This document shows, piece after piece, positions 1-5,191 of a stretch of 5,191 bases of DNA (positions within the stretch are counted from its first letter, which is position 1; every line of letters begins with the position of its first letter). Position numbers and translations under genes: made by a program. The stretch spans positions 1-5,191 of the forward strand of contig CAKQNH010000415.1 of NCBI GenBank assembly GCA_934255105.1. The letters run 5' to 3'. Below the pieces are notes generated by a model. That model saw nothing but the letters and a program-made list of their open reading frames with translations. It was not told where the DNA came from and searched no databases. Source of the stretch: an uncultured Pirellulaceae bacterium (lineage in GTDB: Bacteria > Planctomycetota > Planctomycetia > Pirellulales > Pirellulaceae).

Positions 1-168
1 GTACAACGCATCAAGGTCGTCTTCAGGGATATTCTCAGACCTACGTCCAATTTTCACGCGATACCAGTATTCACCAGCGATTTTTTCTGGGGCTGCGAGT
101 ACACGACCATGGTCATTGGTCGCACGATACAGCACTTCATCGCCTTCTTGGAATAGCGGTTCCGACAT
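1..168 (-). CDS. N-terminal fragment of a probable SNF2-type helicase (DrmD-like), 3' end outside window
   Basis: An open frame of 56 codons begins at ATG (168-166) and runs off the window edge without a stop. The start is well supported: a GAGG Shine-Dalgarno sits 8 nt upstream. The peptide begins MSEPLFQEGDEVLYRAT and contains GRVLAAP, EYWYRVKIGRRSE and NIPEDDLDAL. This pattern (F-x-x-G-D-x-V, then G-R-V, then a Y-x-V-x-hydrophobic strand, then PEDDL) resembles the small SH3/Tudor-like beta domain at the start of SNF2-family helicases, including those called DrmD in class 1 DISARM. That likeness is from memory of the family. No Walker A, DEAH or other helicase motif lies within the window. 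The position directly downstream of a giant adenine methyltransferase, on the same strand, fits DISARM. The alternative is an unrelated small protein or another helicase class. I am confident that it is a gene and moderately confident in the family. Confidence 0.6.
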   Translation of the reverse strand, partial: MSEPLFQEGDEVLYRATNDHGRVLAAPEKIAGEYWYRVKIGRRSENIPEDDLDALY

Positions 169-176
169 CAGAGTAA

Positions 177-180
177 CCTC
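177..180 (-). promoter_or_regulatory. Shine-Dalgarno sequence of the helicase-like gene
   Basis: On the minus strand the sequence reads GAGGTTACTCTGATG. The GAGG core is separated by 8 nt from the ATG at 168-166, which is ideal spacing. It fixes the start of the downstream frame, and it is much stronger than anything in front of the 72-codon gene. Confidence 0.75.
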
Positions 181-257
181 GAATCAGTTGCCATGTTTTT
201 AGTTCTGTTTGACCAGCCTTCCCACGTTAGTTTCGGTTCTAGGCCGCCGATCACGTG

Positions 258-400
258 CTATCGCGCGAAGCCGGCGAAGCCGAACAGTCTGCGGGCGTGA
301 AGGTGCAACTCGTGCCGGAGTCTTCGGCATACTGCTCCAGTTGGCAGTCCTAGTAGCGAGGCCCTAAGCACTCCTACAAAGGTCCATGTTCCGTGAATCG
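258..400 (-). pseudogene. Decayed C-terminal remnant of a second adenine methyltransferase
   Basis: The minus strand here aligns with the 3' part of the large methyltransferase gene: bases 290-372 match 842-925 at roughly 70% identity by eye, over about 85 bp with one gap. Read in frame, the relic gives ECLGPRY, a TAG stop, then DCQLEQYAEDS. After a one-base deletion it continues in the next frame as RHELHLHARRLFGFAG and ends at a TAG (258-260). The intact gene has DCFGPRFFGWQLEQAAEESWRECHLHARNMLG at the same place, so GPR, QLEQ, AE-S and HLHAR are shared. Weaker similarity continues upstream to about base 400 (HGPL, stop, ECLG against YQPVRDCFG), with another TAG. Two in-frame stops and a frameshift make this non-functional. 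Its divergence and its different final residues suggest a related gene's tail rather than a fresh copy. The stretch of about 90 bp between it and the helicase-like start shows nothing else apart from the ribosome binding site. Confidence 0.7.
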
Positions 401-428
401 ATGCTTGTGCTCCTGGCCTTTGCTCAAG

Positions 429-647
429 CTATGTATCTGGTTCCTCATCCTCGATTGGAGCTCCGCTTGGACGCCATCCCGCTTTCACCATCTCGGCGAG
501 AATGATATAGGAGATAAATGGAGAACCATAGTGTTTGGTACCAAAGAACTTGTAGTCATTCACAAAGTCGTCAAGGACCGCCCTTAAGTCCTCAGGAAGA
601 ATGTTTCGCGCTTGTTCGTATTTTTCGGATCGCTTAACTTCAGTCAT
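429..647 (-). CDS. Small 72-residue protein of unknown function within the defence operon
   Basis: The frame starts at ATG 647-645 and ends at TAG (429-431). An in-frame TAG directly precedes the ATG, so no earlier start is possible. Only a weak GGA lies 7 nt upstream. It begins 36 bp after the stop of the methyltransferase, on the same strand, which suggests co-transcription and perhaps translational coupling. The protein is polar and mostly alpha-helical in look: charged N-terminus (MTEVKRSEKYEQARNILP), a central LRAVLDDFVNDYKFFGTKHYG, a short hydrophobic helix SPFISYIILAEMVKAGW, and an acidic tail (PIEDEEPDT). There is no signal peptide, and the hydrophobic stretch is too short and charged for a membrane helix. 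I do not recognise a named family. The composition looks like a real globular protein rather than a random frame. A role as accessory or regulator of the flanking methyltransferase/helicase system is inference from position only. Confidence 0.68.
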   Translation of the reverse strand: MTEVKRSEKYEQARNILPEDLRAVLDDFVNDYKFFGTKHYGSPFISYIILAEMVKAGWRPSGAPIEDEEPDT

Positions 648-683
648 CTAAAAATCCAGTCGTAGTCTCATAATAACTCATGA

Positions 684-3600
684 TTATTTGCGATTGCCGG
701 AGCCCTTTTTTCTCACTGGCACCGATGATAGTTCATAGTTGCCCGGATCAGCTATTATCTTGTCTTGAGCTATATGATTTGGTGTCACTTCGCCTGCAGG
801 GCCTACATGAAAAGTGTTGTAGGACGATTCGCCAAGCATATTGCGAGCGTGGAGGTGGCACTCGCGCCAAGACTCTTCCGCCGCTTGCTCGAGCTGCCAG
901 CCAAAAAAGCGAGGCCCGAAGCAATCTCGGACAGGCTGGTACTCGTGAGCGCGTGCGTCGTGACCAAGGCTGTAGTCGGATAACCTTAACGATTCTGGCA
1001 GCTGCCAACCTTCTCCTGAATTTTGATTGGGGAAAGACCTTATACCCAGTTCCATATCAGAGGTGTTGCTTATGTGTTGCGTCAGGTTTCGAAATGCGAC
1101 CGAAGTCAATGCCGTTTGTCGTTGCTCTGGTGGTTTCGATTTATCAACTCGCCACATTCCCTTCGAGTTACAGCTTCCAGCTTCGTAGTATTCCGTTGGG
1201 TAATCGCATTCCAGAAATAAATGTGCCAGCAGTTCCTCGTCCAGCCCATAAAGCAATGCGGACAAGGCGTCTAGGACGGCTTGTCGGCGTGTTCGCTCAT
1301 GTTCGGTCAAGGCCCATAGAGATGCGACTGTCCGAGTATTGACAGGAATTGCACGTTCAAGGAGACACCATCCTACAGCGTTTACGAAGCCTGCATTGGC
1401 GAGAGACATCGCCTGCAATGCGATCCATGGAGTAGAATTCTGCATTTTCGGCACTGCTGATTCAGATAGAAACGAAAAGCTGACGTTTGTGCCTCCGAGT
1501 CTTTGTCGGAATTGCCAATCGAAGGAAAGACTACTCAAAATTCCCGCCAATTGCCAAACCCCAATTTGTTGGTCGTCATTTGTTAGTCCTATTGCCGCCA
1601 AGCTGTGACCGGCAGGAAATGGTGGGCATGGACTTCCGATGATAGTACGAGTATCAGTTGTTCGTGCAATATTTCTTAAAAGGTATCTGGGTTTGGTTGA
1701 AGATGGGGCAAACAACTTTGCGAACGTTGACGAAATCAGGAATTGAGACGAGTAAAAAAGGTCATCTCGTTCTGACAGATCAACTTGTTCCCATTGCACG
1801 CTGTTCCCCGCACCAGACACATATCGTTGGCGATTGGCAATCAGTTGACGCAACATGGCACCTTGATATAGCGGAATCGCGATTGCGGCTCCGGCATGCT
1901 TCTTTCCCTTCTTATCCTTGAATTCGTCAACTTCGATTTCCACCTCGCTGATCCACTGCTGGCCATCGCGGGAGAGGATGATGCCTTCGGGGATGTCGAC
2001 ACGTTTGCAGCCGAGCGGAGCAGGGCTGCCGGGAGTGCGGGGTTGCCAGTTGCCCTTGAGCCAGCGGCTGTATTCGTCGGGGCGGTAGCCACGCTCTTCC
2101 CACTTGTCGCGCGGCGGGAACAACTTGCTGTCGTTGGTCATGTCGAATTCGCGCGAGTAAGTTATGCCCCAGCCGTCAGGGCCGTCGTCGCCGAGCAATA
2201 CGCTGTTGGAGTAGATCTTTTCGAGCACCTCCAAATCGCGCTGAGACTGGATTTCCAAAATCGCTTTGCTGCGTGGCGAGAATTGCAGCACGCGCTCGCG
2301 CGGATATTCGGTTGCGAACTGCTCTCCCTTTTCCCAGTCTTCCAAGTCGCGGCGCATGAAGGCCGTCCGAATACTGTCCGTCTGGCCTCCCTTCTGAATG
2401 ATGATCGGATTGAATTTGAACGAGCGATGGATGTCAAATATCCCCTCGCGGTTCTCGAAGCCAAACAACCACTGCCAACGACAACGGTCCAGGAACAAAC
2501 TCCGCAAGGCTCCTGTGCCGTGGTCAGAGTAGATGCCCGAGGGAACGATGAAGCCCATCCGACCGTCTTCTTTGAGGATGGCATGGCCTTGCTCCAGGAA
2601 CATTTTGTAGAGATTGATGTCGCCGCCACCCTGATGATGAAAGCCGCGGGTCTCTTCTAGGTTCTGTGAGTAACCTGTCTGCCCTTCGCGATTATCCCTC
2701 CACTTTTCATGGCGACTGACCGAACGATTGAAGCTGCCACCACCGCCACCTCCTAAGTTTAACGCCTGCGATTGTTTACCTTTGGAATCGGTATTGAGTG
2801 AGCTGCCGTACGGATCGCCGGAGTGCTTGACCCAGTTCGATTGAGCTCGGAACACGGCGTTGTACTTGAGCCAGCGAAGTTCGGTATTACCGTCGTCGGC
2901 AAAAGTCTCTCGCTGCTTGCTGATGGCTTCCTGTTTGCCATAGCTGCGGTAGAGCGGATCGAGCGCGGAGAAGAACTCCTTGCTATTAGGCTTGGCGATA
3001 TCCCAGGGAGGATTGCCCAGCACGGCGTCAAAGCCATCTGTGGTGGTACTGAAAACGTCCGGGAATTCCAACTGCCAATGGAAGAACCGCAGTTGCTGCT
3101 GCAAATCGTGGACAATATGCGTTGCTTCGTCAGACAATTTGCCTTCGTAGAAGTTGGTCGCCAGCGGACAGTGCTCGAGCTGCTCTGGCGGCCAAAACCA
3201 AATCGCACACCACAAGTCGAGTGAGAATTTGGCATTCCGAAATTCTTCGCTGTCGACCAGTCGCTTGTATTCCTGCGCGCGACGATCGGCTTCGTGAATG
3301 CCGATGCGATGAATGCTCTCCAGCGCTCGCTCGGCGTCATCGTGAGCCGTTTGTACAGTATTGAGGTCTTCGCCGGTGTTGAGATAAAGCTGTTGATCGA
3401 CTTGATCGATCAACTGCTGCTTGAGATCGGCCAAGTGACCACTGATGGCTCTGGTCCAGGCCTCCTTTTCATAATGCACGCCATTGCTATGGCTCTTGTC
3501 GCCACCTTCACGCATCCAGGCCATAGCCGGATAGTGCATGAATTGATCAAACCAAGTACCTATCAGCGAATTGCCGCATTTGATCTTGTGATCTAGGAAG

Positions 3601-5191
3601 GTAAATGGCAGTCGAGGATCGAGCGTTTCAATCCACAGGCTCAGCCGACACAGTTCGACAGCCAATGGGTCGAGATCGACGCCGTAGATACAGCGTTCGA
3701 CAATGTAGCGACGTAGCACGGCTTTGGTTCTCGGTTCAAAGTCGTTGTCTTCCGGACGGCAGGGGAGTAGTTCACCCGAAAGCGTGCGCTGCGTGGCGTC
3801 GTCGACGATTAGGTCGATGACTGTCCGGTCGGAGTAATATTGAATGCGGTTGTAGTGATGCAGCGAATTGTAAAGTGCTTCCGTCAGGAAGCGCAGAGCG
3901 GCCAATGGGAACGATCCGCTGCCACAGGCTGGGTCGCAGACCTTCAAATTGAGAATCTCTTCGGGACGCTTGGGGATCCAGTCTTCGACCGGCGCATCGT
4001 AGTTGAGGGCGCCTTGGTTGCTGTGGTCGTTGGCGACGGTCGTGTCGTATTTTTCTGGCGTTTCAGATGCGGTTTGCAGCGGTGTGCTCTGGCCCTCTCC
4101 CGGGCCTGAGAACCCGACCTCTCCCGCAAGCGGGCGAGGTGAGTCGACGACCGTGGGGTAAGCATCTTGCTTGCCATCCTCACTTTCGACAAGCTGGAAG
4201 CTCGTCGCCACGGACGCCTGACCTTCGACAAGCTGGAAGCTCGTCGCCACCGGTGGATCGTAGGCGAGCGGACGGAGGGTGCGGTGGACGGTGGGAATGG
4301 CGAGTTGCGGGCGCGTATAAAACGTACCGGAACCTTTGCGCGTGCCGCCCCAACGTACCAGATACCATTCACCAGGCAAGACAACTTTGGTCACGATCTG
4401 GCTGGCCTTGCGATCGAGGGCCGCTTGATATTGCAGGCGCTTTTCGTCGGTCATCTTGCCGCGCGGCTTGGTAACGAGATTGCCTACTTTGATCGCCCGC
4501 GCGGCCCAGGCTTCTGCGCGAGCCCGAGCAGTATGCCGAGCGTCGTCGATCGTGTCTTCGCTAGCGTCCTCGTCAGCCTCTTCGCCATCGTCGGTCTGGT
4601 CGATGTCGCTATCCGAGTCGCTATCCGAGTCAGTACCCGCGGCTAGCGCCGTCGGCTCACTGTCGTCTTCAGCTTGTTCGTCGTCGTCGCCCTCATCGTC
4701 GGCGGCAGACGAGGTGTCTTTCATCTTCTCCAATAGGTTCTTCAGCGCTTTATCATCCATGGCTTCCAATGTCGCCAACGGCAATGCCGGCTGGTTGCCA
4801 ACAGCCAGGAAGATGATGGGGTTATCTGCACTCGCCTGACGCAGTTCGAAGTCCAGCAAGCCCTCGTAGAGAATGCCAATGTATTCGCTGTCGAGACTGG
4901 AAAAGTCAACCGGTGCAGGTACCCATGTACTCTGTCGCCCCTGCCGGATCTTGATCTTGGTGCGACTGAGCAAGTCCAAGATGTTGCGGACCTGTTGGTC
5001 ATTCATCACGTCGTGTTCGTAGCAACCCTGCTCAAGCACGGCTAGCGCTCGACTGAGGCCATCGCTGCTCTGCGGATCGCCCGTTTCAAACAGTTGTCCA
5101 CCGTACGTTGGTACCAACAATGCCTCGTGTGAACATCCTTCATAGACGAGCTTGCACAGGGAGATGATTCTGGGGTAGGCAGCGAAACTAT
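684..5191 (-). CDS. Large Eco57I-type N6-adenine DNA methyltransferase, DISARM DrmMI-like, 5' end outside window
   Basis: This enzyme should transfer methyl groups from S-adenosylmethionine to adenine N6 in a specific DNA site, probably marking host DNA as self. The frame is open to the window edge: 23 more sense codons (SFAAYPRIISLCKLVYEGCSH...) precede the TTG at 5120-5118, so that TTG is not the start. In visible residues: YGGQLF near 29; LDSEYIGILYEGLLDFELR about 98-116, typical of this superfamily; an Asp/Glu/Ser-rich linker about 158-213; GTRKGSGTFYTRPQL (motif X-like) about 280-295; motif I DPACGSGSF at 419; GVDLDPLAVE at 503; catalytic motif IV NPPW at 726-729; GGGDINLYKMFLEQ at 854; then IVPSGIYSD. 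The C-terminal third has target-recognition-like segments IPLYQGAML (near 1100) and IARTTDTRT (near 1170). It ends at TAA 684-686. A six-glycine run lies near 811. A BREX PglX or type IIG enzyme is the main alternative. No nuclease motif is recognisable in the visible part. The methyltransferase call is firm; the system is less certain. Confidence 0.92.
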   Translation of the reverse strand, partial: SFAAYPRIISLCKLVYEGCSHEALLVPTYGGQLFETGDPQSSDGLSRALAVLEQGCYEHDVMNDQQVRNILDLLSRTKIKIRQGRQSTWVPAPVDFSSLDSEYIGILYEGLLDFELRQASADNPIIFLAVGNQPALPLATLEAMDDKALKNLLEKMKDTSSAADDEGDDDEQAEDDSEPTALAAGTDSDSDSDSDIDQTDDGEEADEDASEDTIDDARHTARARAEAWAARAIKVGNLVTKPRGKMTDEKRLQYQAALDRKASQIVTKVVLPGEWYLVRWGGTRKGSGTFYTRPQLAIPTVHRTLRPLAYDPPVATSFQLVEGQASVATSFQLVESEDGKQDAYPTVVDSPRPLAGEVGFSGPGEGQSTPLQTASETPEKYDTTVANDHSNQGALNYDAPVEDWIPKRPEEILNLKVCDPACGSGSFPLAALRFLTEALYNSLHHYNRIQYYSDRTVIDLIVDDATQRTLSGELLPCRPEDNDFEPRTKAVLRRYIVERCIYGVDLDPLAVELCRLSLWIETLDPRLPFTFLDHKIKCGNSLIGTWFDQFMHYPAMAWMREGGDKSHSNGVHYEKEAWTRAISGHLADLKQQLIDQVDQQLYLNTGEDLNTVQTAHDDAERALESIHRIGIHEADRRAQEYKRLVDSEEFRNAKFSLDLWCAIWFWPPEQLEHCPLATNFYEGKLSDEATHIVHDLQQQLRFFHWQLEFPDVFSTTTDGFDAVLGNPPWDIAKPNSKEFFSALDPLYRSYGKQEAISKQRETFADDGNTELRWLKYNAVFRAQSNWVKHSGDPYGSSLNTDSKGKQSQALNLGGGGGGSFNRSVSRHEKWRDNREGQTGYSQNLEETRGFHHQGGGDINLYKMFLEQGHAILKEDGRMGFIVPSGIYSDHGTGALRSLFLDRCRWQWLFGFENREGIFDIHRSFKFNPIIIQKGGQTDSIRTAFMRRDLEDWEKGEQFATEYPRERVLQFSPRSKAILEIQSQRDLEVLEKIYSNSVLLGDDGPDGWGITYSREFDMTNDSKLFPPRDKWEERGYRPDEYSRWLKGNWQPRTPGSPAPLGCKRVDIPEGIILSRDGQQWISEVEIEVDEFKDKKGKKHAGAAIAIPLYQGAMLRQLIANRQRYVSGAGNSVQWEQVDLSERDDLFYSSQFLISSTFAKLFAPSSTKPRYLLRNIARTTDTRTIIGSPCPPFPAGHSLAAIGLTNDDQQIGVWQLAGILSSLSFDWQFRQRLGGTNVSFSFLSESAVPKMQNSTPWIALQAMSLANAGFVNAVGWCLLERAIPVNTRTVASLWALTEHERTRRQAVLDALSALLYGLDEELLAHLFLECDYPTEYYEAGSCNSKGMWRVDKSKPPEQRQTALTSVAFRNLTQHISNTSDMELGIRSFPNQNSGEGWQLPESLRLSDYSLGHDARAHEYQPVRDCFGPRFFGWQLEQAAEESWRECHLHARNMLGESSYNTFHVGPAGEVTPNHIAQDKIIADPGNYELSSVPVRKKGSGNRK
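4091..4139. repeat. REP-like palindromic element inside the methyltransferase gene
   Basis: Bases 4118-4139 (CCTCTCCCGCAAGCGGGCGAGG on the plus strand, given here as arms CCTC-T-CCCGC and GCGGG-C-GAGG around AA) form a near-perfect hairpin with one mismatch. A second CCCTCTCCCGGG-type arm lies at 4093-4104. This resembles the common bacterial REP motif. Its minus-strand translation, SPRPLAGEVGFSGPGEG, has the usual look of such an element read through in a protein. It lies in the poorly conserved linker between motif X and motif I of the methyltransferase, next to the 39-bp tandem repeat. Confidence 0.65.
4182..4250. repeat. In-frame 39-bp tandem duplication with a dispersed-repeat look
   Basis: Bases 4182-4211 and 4221-4250 are identical except for one position in 30 and start 39 bp apart. 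Since 39 bp is 13 codons, the methyltransferase frame is kept, and the protein reads VATSFQLVEGQAS followed by VATSFQLVE. The core AAGCTGGAAGCT is partly symmetrical. Sequences of the type TTCGACAAGCTGGAAGC are, to my recollection, dispersed repeats in some planctomycete genomes, often read through in proteins. That part is recollection, not shown here. Confidence 0.8.
4608..4631. repeat. Two 12-bp direct repeats encoding Asp-Ser units
   Basis: GCTATCCGAGTC occurs twice in exact tandem and encodes DSDS-DSDS on the minus strand, inside the acidic linker of the methyltransferase. It is a likely site of slippage-driven length change in steps of four codons, so it would alter the linker without breaking the frame. 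Confidence 0.8.

Noticed and set aside
393..587. A 64-codon plus-strand open frame opposite the small gene
   Set aside because: It straddles the end of the relic and the antisense of the 72-codon gene, has no ribosome binding site, and shows a Trp/Leu/Cys-rich start typical of chance. The minus-strand frame is the better gene.
648..683. A 13-codon frame (MSYYETTTGFLDD) between the methyltransferase and the small gene
   Set aside because: It is too short and has no clear ribosome binding site. At most it could be a coupling leader, and nothing in the sequence shows that.
1172..1183. A further exact copy of the 12-bp core AGCTTCCAGCTT, inverted relative to the repeat at 4182-4250
   Set aside because: The match does not extend beyond the 12-bp core and is read as ordinary coding sequence (YEAGS) in a conserved-looking region, so it is probably coincidence.
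680..1342. A 220-codon plus-strand open frame over the end of the methyltransferase gene
   Set aside because: It is antisense to the methyltransferase C-terminus, whose minus-strand reading is coherent and is echoed by the relic at 258-400. The plus-strand peptide is rich in Arg, Cys and Ser without family features.
1896..2660. A 254-codon plus-strand open frame
   Set aside because: It lies wholly antisense to the conserved C-terminal half of the methyltransferase. Its peptide is rich in Ala/Val with no recognisable motif, as expected of a shadow frame.

Overview
The window looks like part of a bacterial phage-defence or restriction-modification locus. It is moderately GC-rich, and all supported genes lie on the minus strand, so the transcriptional order runs from base 5191 down to base 1. 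The style of the dispersed repeats inside the main gene, together with the general look of the proteins, suggests a planctomycete-type genome. That assignment is inference from memory, not a measured result.

Layout in transcription order. (1) Bases 5191-684 hold one very large N6-adenine DNA methyltransferase of the Eco57I/BREX-PglX/DISARM-DrmMI kind. It is open at its 5' end, with 1501 codons visible. (2) Bases 647-429 hold a compact 72-residue gene of unknown function, 36 bp after the methyltransferase stop. (3) Bases about 400-258 hold a decayed fragment that aligns with the C-terminus of the methyltransferase upstream. It carries stops and a one-base frameshift, and it is not simply a recent copy. 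(4) Bases 168-1 hold the first 56 codons of another gene with a very good Shine-Dalgarno sequence. Its N-terminus resembles the small beta-rich domain that opens SNF2-type helicases such as DISARM DrmD. The gene runs out of the window.

The best reading is a class 1 DISARM-like operon: a large adenine methyltransferase followed by an SNF2-like helicase, with an unexplained small gene and a methyltransferase relic between them. The helicase motifs and any drmA/drmB/drmC partners lie outside the window, so the system assignment stays provisional. In such systems the methyltransferase would mark host DNA as self while the helicase and its partners act on incoming unmarked DNA.

Two structural oddities stand out. 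The methyltransferase reading frame carries in-frame dispersed-repeat material (a 39-bp tandem duplication and a REP-like hairpin) in the linker just before its SAM-binding motif. The pseudogene scar between the small gene and the helicase gene suggests that the methyltransferase module was duplicated or exchanged. I found no tRNA, rRNA, CRISPR array, transposase or convincing terminator.
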